Source: an uncultured Clostridia bacterium (GTDB taxonomy: Bacteria; Bacillota; Clostridia; Christensenellales; Borkfalkiaceae). From it: a DNA stretch of 64,000 nt. The position numbers and the translations under genes are program-made. The stretch covers positions 1-64,000 of the forward strand of contig CANQXZ010000001.1 in assembly GCA_947627955.1 (NCBI GenBank), given 5' to 3'. Below the pieces are notes generated by a model that was not told the origin of the DNA, did not search any database, and saw only the letters and a program-made list of their open reading frames with translations. Below are positions 33,585 to 42,092 of the stretch, piece after piece. How positions within the stretch are numbered: position 1 is the stretch's first letter; every line of letters starts with the position of its first letter.

Positions 33585-33586
33585 AA
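33558..33586 (-). promoter_or_regulatory. Promoter of the DUF815 gene
   Basis: Minus strand TTGCAA (33586-33581), 17 bases, TATAAT (33563-33558). The direct repeat covers the -35 side and the initial transcribed region. Confidence 0.75.
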
Positions 33587-33623
33587 TTTTTTTGACCTGT
33601 TTTTCAAAAAAATTTACAATTGC

Positions 33624-33652
33624 TTGACTTGCCTCTGCATAAACACTATAAT
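33624..33652 (+). promoter_or_regulatory. Sigma-A promoter of ilvC
   Basis: TTGACT (33624-33629), 17 bases, TATAAT (33647-33652). Transcription starts near 33659, giving a leader of about 31 bases with GGAGGA. That is too short for a T-box or leader peptide. Confidence 0.88.
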
Positions 33653-33689
33653 TTTCCATGAACAGATTTTTTCGGAGGACAGAGAACAT

Positions 33690-34721
33690 ATGGCTAAGAT
33701 CTATTATCAGAGCGATTGCGACATAAACGCTCTCAAAGGTAAAACCGTCGCCGTGATAGGTTACGGCAGTCAGGGACATGCGCATGCGCTGAACCTGCGC
33801 GACAGCGGCGTCCATGTGATTGTCGGCTTGCGCAAGGGCGGAAATTCCTGGGACAAGGCGGTCGCCGCGGGTTTTGAGGTGTATACCGTTGCGGAGGCTA
33901 CGGCAAAAGCCGACGTGGTGATGCTGCTGATCAATGACGAAAAACAGGCTCAGGTGTACAAAGAGAGCATAGAGGGCAATCTCAAAGAGGGCGCGGCTCT
34001 CGCGTTCGCGCACGGTTTCAACATACATTTCCGCCAGATAATCCCGCCCGCAAACGTGGACGTGTTCATGATAGCTCCCAAGGGACCCGGACACACGGTC
34101 CGCTCGGAATATCAGGACGGCAAAGGCGTTCCCTGTCTTGTCGCCGTACACAGCAACGCGACGGGCAAGGCGCTCGACATAGCCCTTGCCTATGCCGCGG
34201 GTATAGGCGGAGCGCGCGCGGGCGTGCTTGAAACGACTTTCAAGTGCGAGACTGAGACCGATCTCTTCGGCGAACAGGCGGTTCTGTGCGGCGGCGTCAC
34301 CGCTTTGATGAAGGCGGGTTTCGAAACTCTCGTCGAGGCGGGCTACGACCCCAAAAACGCATATTTCGAGTGCATTCACGAGATGAAACTCATAGTCGAC
34401 CTTATCTATAAGGGCGGATTCTCCATGATGAGGTATTCCATCTCCGACACCGCTGAGTTCGGCGACTACGAGACGGGTAAAAGGCTTATCACCGACGAGA
34501 CGAAAAAGGAGATGAAGAAGATCCTTACCGAAATACAGGACGGCACTTTCGCCTCCAAATGGATAGCCGAAAACAACAACGGCAGGGCGCATTTCAACGC
34601 CATGCGCAGGCTCGAAGCGAGCCATCAGCTCGAAGAAGTCGGCGCGGAAATACGCAAGATGTATTCGTGGAACGACGCGGACAGCATATACGAGTCCGAA
34701 AAGGGCAAGACAAAACTTTGA
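33690..34721 (+). CDS. ilvC: Ketol-acid reductoisomerase
   Basis: NADPH-dependent second step of valine and isoleucine synthesis. [19 protein letters not shown] is the dinucleotide loop (about 22-40); the C-terminal knotted domain has [14 protein letters not shown] and [13 protein letters not shown] with magnesium ligands. Class I length, 343 residues. ATG 33690 was chosen for the GGAGGA 10 bases upstream; the open frame further upstream crosses the promoter. It is a single-gene unit without other ilv genes nearby. Confidence 0.97.
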   Translation: MAKIYYQSDCDINALKGKTVAVIGYGSQGHAHALNLRDSGVHVIVGLRKGGNSWDKAVAAGFEVYTVAEATAKADVVMLLINDEKQAQVYKESIEGNLKEGAALAFAHGFNIHFRQIIPPANVDVFMIAPKGPGHTVRSEYQDGKGVPCLVAVHSNATGKALDIALAYAAGIGGARAGVLETTFKCETETDLFGEQAVLCGGVTALMKAGFETLVEAGYDPKNAYFECIHEMKLIVDLIYKGGFSMMRYSISDTAEFGDYETGKRLITDETKKEMKKILTEIQDGTFASKWIAENNNGRAHFNAMRRLEASHQLEEVGAEIRKMYSWNDADSIYESEKGKTKL

Positions 34722-34734
34722 TATGGGCTTTATG

Positions 34735-34761
34735 GGGCGCGCTTTTAAGGCGCGCCCTTTT
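34735..34761 (+). terminator. Intrinsic terminator after ilvC
   Basis: GGGCGCGC (34735-34742) pairs with GCGCGCCC (34750-34757), 7-base loop, TTTT tail. Confidence 0.88.
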
Positions 34762-34821
34762 CATTTTCCGTGGTTTTTTATATATTTATATATAAAAATC
34801 TGTTTACGCCGCCTCATTTTG

Positions 34822-34850
34822 TTGTTATTTTTTTTGCGGAATGTTATAAT
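34822..34850 (+). promoter_or_regulatory. Promoter of the ftsK operon
   Basis: TTGTTA (34822-34827), 17 bases, TATAAT (34845-34850), inside an AT-rich 168-base gap. Start near 34857, 33 bases before the ftsK ATG. Confidence 0.75.
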
Positions 34851-34889
34851 ATTTATCGGACGATCACAATACAGAGAAATATCAGGTGA

Positions 34890-37800
34890 ATGGAAGTGGA
34901 AAAGAACAGAAAAAACAGTACGGGAAAAATTTCGTATATATTCACGCGTGAGACTTTCGGCATGACGTTATTGCTTTTCAGCGCAATTGTCATGATAATG
35001 CTCTTTACGCGCGGGACGGTATTTTCGTACATCGGCATAGAGATATGTAACTTTATGTACGGGACTTTCGGCTATGGCAGCATACTCATAGTCGCGCTCT
35101 GCGCATATTTAGGCGAGTGGCTGGTATTTGAAAGATCCGTAAAGGTAAAAGCGGCGCCCATGCTCGCCATGACCGGCGTATTTTTGCTGGCGTTCCTGCT
35201 CTTTCACGCCGTGTCGACGGGTAAATACGGGCTTGCAAGCTACGGCGGCTATATCTCGGAATGCTACTCCAACGCCGCGCGCGGCTGGGGCGGATATACC
35301 TTCGGCGGGGCGCTCTGCGCGCTTATCGTCTATCCCGTCGCCAAGTTCACCACCTTTACGGGGGCATACATAATTTTTGCCGTTCTGCTTGCGCTCTTTG
35401 GCTATGCGGCGTTTGTCGCCATAAAGCGCGCCATGCCCGTCAGACAGAAGATAGATAAGTCGCGCCTCGAAAAGCCGGTCGACGTAAGCGAGGAAGTGGT
35501 TGAAGCCGAGCCCGCGCCCGTCGCCGTCAACGACCATCTTTACACGGTGGAAGAAAATCAGGAGATAGTCGCCGCTCAGCCTGCGATGCAGACTGCGGCG
35601 ATAGAGCGGGAGACGAATCTTCCCGAGGACGACAAGTATTCGCGCAAGAATCTCGGGCGAAAGATACTGTTCGAAAGCGGAGAGGAATTCGCGGCGGAGA
35701 GTTACAGGCGCAATCTTATTTTCGGCAAGGATTCCTATTTCAACAACGCCGTCGTGACCGAACAGGACTATCTTAGCAATTTTTCGGCAAATCCCGCAGC
35801 CTCAAAGCCCGAGGAGAGCGGGCAGAGCTATACGGACAGCTATCAGGACGGCGTGCTCAACGAGCCCGCCGTGCAGACGCCTACCGCGTATGTCTACGGC
35901 GAGGATCCCGTCAGCCATCTGAACGACCCCGCCGTGCCCTACGTCGCGCCCGAAGAACAGGCTCCCGCGGAAGTTGAGGCTCCCGTTGAAGAGCCCGTAC
36001 GCGAAGATAAGCCCCAAGAGGCGGATTTCGGCGGGGAGAGCGCGGACGACGTTTACGAAGAGAGACCTTCGGATATAATACGCGAAGAGAGACCGCAGGA
36101 AAGCGTCGAACCTGCGGAAGAAAGCGCAGAGGATAAGCCCTCGCTTCTTTCGTCGCTTTTCGGCGACTCCCGCCGCGGTGACAGGAGAGGGGAAGATAAT
36201 AATGACGAAGATGCGCCCGCTCCCGGAAGCGAGAACCTCTTTGACGACGACAACAACGGGCTGTTCGGCGTTTCCGGCAGACGGGACCGCGGACAGGAGC
36301 CCGCCGAACCCGCGCAAAGAGACCCCATAGAGAGGCGCGAAGAGCCCGCAAGAAAGGAGGAAAATAACGCCGGTAGAGAAGAAAATATCTCCCGCGGCAC
36401 CGATCTGTCCTCCCGCCGCACTGCGGACGGCGGAATAGGCTTCGGCGCCGAATTGGGCAGAAGAAGCGCTCCCCAGCCCGAGCCTGCGCCCGTTCCCGAG
36501 GAGAAGCCCGCCGAAAAGCCGAAACACGTTTGGAAGAAATATGTCCGCCCGGGTTTGGATCTCCTTCAGGATTACCCCGAAAACAACAACGTCAACACCG
36601 CGGAGATAGAGGACAACAAGCAAGCTATCGTGGAAACGCTCAACAATATCAGGATAGCATGCGAGATCTCCAACGTCGTCGTCGGTCCCGCCATAACCCG
36701 TTATGACGTAATAATTGAGGACCAGCTCAATATAAAGCGCGCGCTCAACCACAAAGAGGCTATCGCCATGGCGTTAAAGCGCAAAAACGTAAACGCATAC
36801 CTTAACTATTCCAAGGGCGCGCTGTCAATCGAAGTTCCAAATCTCCGCCGCTCGGTCGTGGGATTGAAGAGCATGCTTGTCAGCCCCAAATTCATAAACA
36901 GCAAGCCCAATTCGCTTACATTCGGGCTGGGCAAGAACGTTGAGGGCGAGGTGATCTGCCCCGATATAACCAAGATGCCCCATCTTTTGGTCGCGGGTAC
37001 AACGGGTAGCGGTAAGAGTATCTGCCTCAGCACCCTGCTTGTAAGTCTTCTGTATAAATACGGACCCGAAGAGCTGAGGCTCATTCTGGTTGACCCGAAG
37101 CAGGTCGAATTCATTTCCTTCGATAAGCTGCCCCACCTCATGATAAACCAGATACTCGATGACGTAAGCCAGACCATAAAGGCGTTGAATTGGGCGATAA
37201 AGGAGATGGAGAGGAGATACAGCCTTTTCCGTGAAATGACCGAAAACGGCATTGCCACAAAAAATCTCGAAGAGTACAACGCTCATCTTCCCGAAGGCGA
37301 GGAGAAATTGCCCAAAGTGCTGATAATCCTCGACGAATTCGGCGACCTCATGATACAGGACAGAAAGAACGTAGAGCCCCGTATCATTAAGCTCGCACAG
37401 AAATCGCGCGCCTGCGGCATCCACCTTGTGCTTGCGACGCAGCGGCCTTCCGTCGACTGCATAACGGGTCTTATCAAATCCAATCTGCCCACGCGAATAG
37501 GTTTCAAGGTCAACTCTTTCGCCGATTCGAGCACGATATTCGATATCGGCGGCGCGGAAAAGCTCCTCGGCAGCGGCGATATGTACTTCCGCTCAACCGA
37601 AAATCCCGAACTTACGCGTATTCAGGGCTGCTATATCAGCTCCTCCGAGGTGCAGAATGTCACGGACTTCATAAAAGCCAACAACGAGACCTATTTCGAT
37701 CAGGAAGTCACCGACTTTATCAACAGGGTGGAGGAGCCCGAGCAAGCGCACGGGCCGGCTTCTTCCGACAGCGGCGACGGCGACAACGAAACCAAGATAG

Positions 37801-38024
37801 ACGACACATTCATAAAGGCGTTGCAGTACTGCGTTCTGACGAAGCAGGCTTCCGTTTCCATGATACAGCGGCGGCTCCCCGTCGGGTACATAAAGGCGTG
37901 CAAGATAATCGACTTGATGGCTAACATGAACTACATCACCCAATCGGAGGGCCCCAAGCCCCGTAAAGTATTACTCTCAAGGGAAGAATACGAAAATATC
38001 TACGGACCAATAGATGAACAATGA
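34890..38024 (+). CDS. ftsK: FtsK/SpoIIIE DNA translocase
   Basis: Septum-anchored DNA pump that clears chromosome ends from the closing septum. Several membrane helices lie in residues 25-190. A very long Pro/Glu/Arg-rich linker (about 190-560) follows, then the RecA-like motor with Walker A GTTGSGKS (703-710) and Walker B VLIILDEFGDLM, and a C-terminal winged-helix gamma domain around SVSMIQRRLPVGY. Length 1044 is large because of the linker. CAGGTG precedes the ATG very closely, so the start is the less certain part. rimO overlaps by 11 bases. Confidence 0.95.
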   Translation: MEVEKNRKNSTGKISYIFTRETFGMTLLLFSAIVMIMLFTRGTVFSYIGIEICNFMYGTFGYGSILIVALCAYLGEWLVFERSVKVKAAPMLAMTGVFLLAFLLFHAVSTGKYGLASYGGYISECYSNAARGWGGYTFGGALCALIVYPVAKFTTFTGAYIIFAVLLALFGYAAFVAIKRAMPVRQKIDKSRLEKPVDVSEEVVEAEPAPVAVNDHLYTVEENQEIVAAQPAMQTAAIERETNLPEDDKYSRKNLGRKILFESGEEFAAESYRRNLIFGKDSYFNNAVVTEQDYLSNFSANPAASKPEESGQSYTDSYQDGVLNEPAVQTPTAYVYGEDPVSHLNDPAVPYVAPEEQAPAEVEAPVEEPVREDKPQEADFGGESADDVYEERPSDIIREERPQESVEPAEESAEDKPSLLSSLFGDSRRGDRRGEDNNDEDAPAPGSENLFDDDNNGLFGVSGRRDRGQEPAEPAQRDPIERREEPARKEENNAGREENISRGTDLSSRRTADGGIGFGAELGRRSAPQPEPAPVPEEKPAEKPKHVWKKYVRPGLDLLQDYPENNNVNTAEIEDNKQAIVETLNNIRIACEISNVVVGPAITRYDVIIEDQLNIKRALNHKEAIAMALKRKNVNAYLNYSKGALSIEVPNLRRSVVGLKSMLVSPKFINSKPNSLTFGLGKNVEGEVICPDITKMPHLLVAGTTGSGKSICLSTLLVSLLYKYGPEELRLILVDPKQVEFISFDKLPHLMINQILDDVSQTIKALNWAIKEMERRYSLFREMTENGIATKNLEEYNAHLPEGEEKLPKVLIILDEFGDLMIQDRKNVEPRIIKLAQKSRACGIHLVLATQRPSVDCITGLIKSNLPTRIGFKVNSFADSSTIFDIGGAEKLLGSGDMYFRSTENPELTRIQGCYISSSEVQNVTDFIKANNETYFDQEVTDFINRVEEPEQAHGPASSDSGDGDNETKIDDTFIKALQYCVLTKQASVSMIQRRLPVGYIKACKIIDLMANMNYITQSEGPKPRKVLLSREEYENIYGPIDEQ

Positions 38025-39354
38025 CTTTAAAGACAAACTGTTCGGCGTGATATCCCTCGGCTGTGATAAGAACAGGGTCGACGCCGAAAAACTCCTGTCC
38101 ATGATCAAAGGGCACGGCTGCGCCGTGACCGACGATATCTCTTCCGCGAACGTGATAATCGTCAACACCTGCGCCTTTTTGAACGAGGCGAGAAAGGAAG
38201 CGGTGGAAACGGTGCTGGAATGCTCGGGATACAGGCAGGGAAACTTGGAAAAGCTCGTCGTCACGGGCTGTTTGCCCCAAAAGTATTCAAAAGAGATCTT
38301 CCCGGAACTCGTCGAAGCGGACGTATTTTTGGGCGTGGCCGACTACGACAGATTTTTCGAAGCGCTCGAAAAATCATATGAGGGCGACCGCGTAGACTAT
38401 GTGGGCAGAGGTTGCGGCGCCTATCGCGCCGAGCGCGTTCTGTCCACGCCTCAGCACTATGCATACCTCAAAATAGCCGATGGCTGCAACAACCGCTGTA
38501 CATACTGTCTGATACCTAAGATCCGCGGCGGATACAGAAGCTATCCCGAAGAGGACCTCTTAAAAGAGGCGGAATCTCTCGGCGATATCTCCGAGCTCAT
38601 ACTTGTGGCGCAGGACGTTACGAGATACGGCACAGATTTATACGGCGAAAAAAAATTAAAAGATTTTTTGCAAAAGCTGACAGCTCTTGACAACATTAAG
38701 AGCGTAAGATTACTTTACTGCTATCCCGACATGATAGACGGGGAGCTGATAGCCGAGATCCGCGACGATCCGAAGATAGTCAAGTATCTCGACATTCCCT
38801 TGCAGCACAGCGAGGACAGGATACTCAAACTCATGAACCGCCGCGGCAGCAGGAAGGAGTATACCGACTTGATCGCCCGTCTGCGCGAAGAGATCCCCGG
38901 GGTGGCGCTCAGGTCGACTTTTATAACGGGGTTCCCCACGGAAACGGAGGAAGAAGTTTCTCGCATGTGCGATTTTCTCAGGGAAGTCAGGCTGGATAAC
39001 TGCGGATTTTTCGCCTATTCGAGAGAGCCCGACACGCCAGCTTACGCGCTGAAAGGTCAGATAGGTTACCGCGAAAAAAATGCGCGCGTGAAGAGGTTAT
39101 ACGCCGTGCAAAAGGAGATAAGTTACGGGCGCGCCCAAGCCCTCGTCGGCAAAAAGATACGCGTCCTTTGCGACGGCATCGACTACGACAAGAACTGTTT
39201 TTGCGGGAGGGCGTATTTTCAGGCTCCAGATATAGACGGAAAGGTGTTCTTCAACGCCGCTTCTGCGGTGCAGGGCGAATATTACGACGTCGTAGTCTGC
39301 GGCACGGACGGATACGACCTGTTCGGAAAGACGGAGGATTACGAAAATGAGTGA
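38014..39354 (+). CDS. rimO: Ribosomal protein S12 methylthiotransferase
   Basis: Radical-SAM enzyme that methylthiolates an aspartate of ribosomal protein S12. UPF0004 domain with cysteines in SLGCDKN, NTCAF and TGCLPQ for one cluster; the radical-SAM cluster motif CNNRCTYC (near 158-165); a C-terminal TRAM-like domain. Length 446. The GCDKNRVD start is typical of RimO and distinguishes it from MiaB. It overlaps ftsK by 11 bases and pgsA by 8. Confidence 0.95.
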   Translation: MNNDFKDKLFGVISLGCDKNRVDAEKLLSMIKGHGCAVTDDISSANVIIVNTCAFLNEARKEAVETVLECSGYRQGNLEKLVVTGCLPQKYSKEIFPELVEADVFLGVADYDRFFEALEKSYEGDRVDYVGRGCGAYRAERVLSTPQHYAYLKIADGCNNRCTYCLIPKIRGGYRSYPEEDLLKEAESLGDISELILVAQDVTRYGTDLYGEKKLKDFLQKLTALDNIKSVRLLYCYPDMIDGELIAEIRDDPKIVKYLDIPLQHSEDRILKLMNRRGSRKEYTDLIARLREEIPGVALRSTFITGFPTETEEEVSRMCDFLREVRLDNCGFFAYSREPDTPAYALKGQIGYREKNARVKRLYAVQKEISYGRAQALVGKKIRVLCDGIDYDKNCFCGRAYFQAPDIDGKVFFNAASAVQGEYYDVVVCGTDGYDLFGKTEDYENE

Positions 39355-39997
39355 AACAGATAAGGAGAGCCGCGCCTATAAATTTGCGGCGGGAAAGGGG
39401 GTTATGAACCTCCCCAACAAGCTCACGATTTTGAGGATGATTTTGATCCCCGTGTTCATAGCTTTCTTCTATGTGCCGTTCACGGGTCACTATTTCGTGG
39501 CGTTGGGCGTGTTCGCCATAGCGAGCCTTACTGATCTTTTGGACGGCAAAATCGCGAGAAAATATTCCCTCGTTACAAATTTGGGCAAGTTTCTCGACCC
39601 CATCGCCGACAAAGTACTCGTCCTTTCCGCGCTCGCGGTGCTGTTGACCGTGCCGGGAACGCTCTGCGCGGGGCTCGGCTATTGGGTAATGATAGCATGC
39701 GGGTGCGGCGTCGCCGTGATTCTGGCAAGGGAGATAATAGTCAGCGGTTTCAGAATGGTCGCGGCAAGCGCGGGAAAAGTTATCGCCGCGGATATGTTCG
39801 GCAAATACAAGACTGTCACGCAGGATATCGCGCTCGTGGTCCTGCTGTTCGGGGCGGGGCTCTGCGAACTGACGGGCGCTCTGTATGCAAAAATCGTCAT
39901 GTACGTCGGTTTGGCGTTTTTGGCTCTCGCGGTAGTGCTGACGGTAATTTCGGGGATAAACTACCTTGTCCGCAATAGAGAAGTTCTCAAATCATGA
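39347..39997 (+). CDS. pgsA: CDP-diacylglycerol-glycerol-3-phosphate 3-phosphatidyltransferase
   Basis: Integral membrane enzyme making phosphatidylglycerol phosphate. The CDP-alcohol phosphotransferase motif D-G-x2-A-R-x8-G-x3-D-x3-D is complete in DGKIARKYSLVTNLGKFLD followed by PIAD. Several hydrophobic helices. Length 216 from ATG 39347; a later ATG at 39404 (MNLPNKLTILR) gives the usual family N-terminus and cannot be excluded. cinA overlaps its stop by 4 bases. Confidence 0.92.
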   Translation: MSETDKESRAYKFAAGKGVMNLPNKLTILRMILIPVFIAFFYVPFTGHYFVALGVFAIASLTDLLDGKIARKYSLVTNLGKFLDPIADKVLVLSALAVLLTVPGTLCAGLGYWVMIACGCGVAVILAREIIVSGFRMVAASAGKVIAADMFGKYKTVTQDIALVVLLFGAGLCELTGALYAKIVMYVGLAFLALAVVLTVISGINYLVRNREVLKS

Positions 39998-41070
39998 ACA
40001 GTAAATGTTGTTTGCTCTGCTTCGGCAATAAAAAAATAAATAATCTGCCCGTCGCCGAACCCCTCGTCAAGTCCTTTTCGGCAAACGGGATATATTTCGA
40101 CAGGGTGCAGTTCTGCGCGTACGACGATCCCGAAGAGATAGCGAGGAGCATATCGGAGTGCAAGGGGGTATATTCCCATCTCGTGCTGTGGTGCCCTTCG
40201 GCAATGGAAGAGGCGCTGAAAGGCTATGCGGAAAAGCTGTTTTCGGGTACGTTCGACAATTTCGGAGTGCTCAGCGCCGGCGGCGTGAAGGTATTTATCA
40301 TTCTTTCGGACGCTGTCTGCAAGCTCGACGCCGCCGAAGCGTCAAAGATCATATCTGCCGATTGCGGCAAGGCGGTAGGCAGGGCGTATGTCAAGACGGT
40401 GGGCGCGCCGCCCGCCGCGATCGGCGGCGCGGTTTCAAAAGCCAAGGAGATATGCGCCGACTGCGATTTCAACGTTTCTGACAGCTATTCAGACGTCTGT
40501 ATAGAGATAGTCTATCCGCTCACACTGCCGAAAGCTACTTTCGACGAAGTCGTCCGCGTTCTCGTTTCGCGGCTCAACGACTATGTTTACGCGCTTGAAG
40601 ATACTGCGCTCGAGAGGCGGCTTTTCGAACTTCTGAAACTCAGAAGAATGAAAATTTCGGTTGCGGAGTCCTTTACGGGCGGCGGATTGGCGAAAAGGCT
40701 CGTCAGCGTTCCGGGGATAAGCGAGGTCTATTTCGAGGGGCTCAACACTTACAGCAACGAGTCCAAGATGAAGCGGCTCAACGTTGGCGAAATGACGTTG
40801 AAGCAGTTCGGAGCAGTGTCCGAAAATACGGCTTCCGAGATGGCGGAGGGGCTCATTGCTACGGGCGACTGTGATATAGCTGTATCCACGACGGGAATAG
40901 CGGGACCCGATTCCGACATGACAATGAAGCCCGTAGGGCTTTTGTACATCGGCGTGAGTACGCGCGAATTGACCTCGGTTTACAAATACGAGCTTAAAGG
41001 TTCGCGTATGTCGGTTACCGAGACGGCGATAAACCTTGCGCTTTTCCACGTATTCAAAACTTTAAAATAA
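39994..41070 (+). CDS. cinA: CinA-like protein with reduced N-terminal domain
   Basis: The C-terminal half (from about residue 212) is a CinA amidase domain that deamidates nicotinamide mononucleotide: VAESFTGGGLAKRLV, GLNTYSNESKMKRL, and STTGIAGPD. The N-terminal half sits where CinA has a molybdopterin-binding-like pyrophosphatase domain, but the GGLGPTxDD signature is missing and the sequence is hard to match. Length 358 is shorter than normal (about 410). It lies between pgsA and recA, the standard Firmicute cinA-recA pairing. Confidence 0.82.
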   Translation: MNSKCCLLCFGNKKINNLPVAEPLVKSFSANGIYFDRVQFCAYDDPEEIARSISECKGVYSHLVLWCPSAMEEALKGYAEKLFSGTFDNFGVLSAGGVKVFIILSDAVCKLDAAEASKIISADCGKAVGRAYVKTVGAPPAAIGGAVSKAKEICADCDFNVSDSYSDVCIEIVYPLTLPKATFDEVVRVLVSRLNDYVYALEDTALERRLFELLKLRRMKISVAESFTGGGLAKRLVSVPGISEVYFEGLNTYSNESKMKRLNVGEMTLKQFGAVSENTASEMAEGLIATGDCDIAVSTTGIAGPDSDMTMKPVGLLYIGVSTRELTSVYKYELKGSRMSVTETAINLALFHVFKTLK

Positions 41071-41084
41071 TTTAGGAGAAATAT

Positions 41085-42092
41085 ATGAACGAAGAAAAAC
41101 TCAAAGCGCTGAATTCTACCATAGCCATGATAGAAAAGCAGTACGGAAAGGGAGCGATAATGAGGCTCGGCGATACGAGCGTCAATACCGAGCTCGAAGT
41201 TATCCCTACGGGTTGCCTGTCCCTCGACCTTGCCCTTGGTGTTGGCGGAGTTCCCCGCGGCAGGATCGTCGAAATTTTCGGACCCGAGTCGTCGGGCAAG
41301 ACCACGGTGGCTCTCCACATAATCGCGGAAACGCAAAAGGCGGGCGGCGTTGCGGCGTTCATAGACGCGGAGCACGCGCTCGACGCCCAATATGCGCACG
41401 CTCTGGGTGTCAACACCAACGAGCTGTACTTGTCCCAGCCCGATACGGGCGAGCAGGCGCTCGATATCTGTGAATCTCTTGTCCGTTCGAGCGCGGTCGA
41501 CGTTATCGTCGTAGACTCCGTCGCGGCGCTCACTCCCAAAGCCGAAATAGAGGGAGATATGGGAGATACGCACGTCGGGCTTCTCGCAAGACTCATGTCG
41601 CAGGCGCTGAGAAAGCTCACGGCAATTACAAACCGCTCCAAAACGTGCGTGATTTTTATCAACCAGCTGCGCGAAAAGGTGGGGATCATGTTCGGAAATC
41701 CCGAAACCACCCCCGGCGGCAAGGCGCTTAAATACTTTGCCTCGCTGCGCCTCGACATAAGAAAAGCCGACGCCCTTAAAGCCGAAGGCGAAATAGTCGG
41801 CAACAGGGCGAAGTGCAAGATCGTTAAAAACAAGGTCGCGCCTCCCTTTAAGGTGGCTGAATTCGACATAATCTACGGCGAGGGCATTTCGCAGGAGGGA
41901 TGTCTTATAGACCTCGGTCTCGAGTACGGCATATTCACGAAGAGCGGCTCATGGTTCAACTACAAGGACGAAAAACTTGCGCAGGGACGTGAAAAACTGC
42001 GCGAGCTCCTCAAAGGCAACCCCGAGCTCAAAGCCGAAGTGGAATCGAAAATAAGAGAGGCGCATAAAGCTGCGCTTCAAAAGAAGGACTAA
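41085..42092 (+). CDS. recA: Recombinase RecA
   Basis: DNA strand-exchange ATPase and SOS coprotease. Walker [10 protein letters not shown] at 66-74, Walker [12 protein letters not shown]2 loop region [24 protein letters not shown] split across conserved blocks. Length 335. GGAG is 8 bases before the ATG. No SOS box is evident in the 14-base gap to cinA, so transcription probably comes from the ftsK operon. nadE begins at the next base after the stop. Confidence 0.98.
   Translation: MNEEKLKALNSTIAMIEKQYGKGAIMRLGDTSVNTELEVIPTGCLSLDLALGVGGVPRGRIVEIFGPESSGKTTVALHIIAETQKAGGVAAFIDAEHALDAQYAHALGVNTNELYLSQPDTGEQALDICESLVRSSAVDVIVVDSVAALTPKAEIEGDMGDTHVGLLARLMSQALRKLTAITNRSKTCVIFINQLREKVGIMFGNPETTPGGKALKYFASLRLDIRKADALKAEGEIVGNRAKCKIVKNKVAPPFKVAEFDIIYGEGISQEGCLIDLGLEYGIFTKSGSWFNYKDEKLAQGREKLRELLKGNPELKAEVESKIREAHKAALQKKD

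Noticed and set aside
33501-33689. N-terminal extension of ilvC
   Set aside because: The codons cross the ilvC promoter and the opposite gene's start; GGAGGA and homology fix the start at 33690.
33653-33690. T-box or leader peptide control of ilvC
   Set aside because: The leader is only about 31 bases, too short for either.
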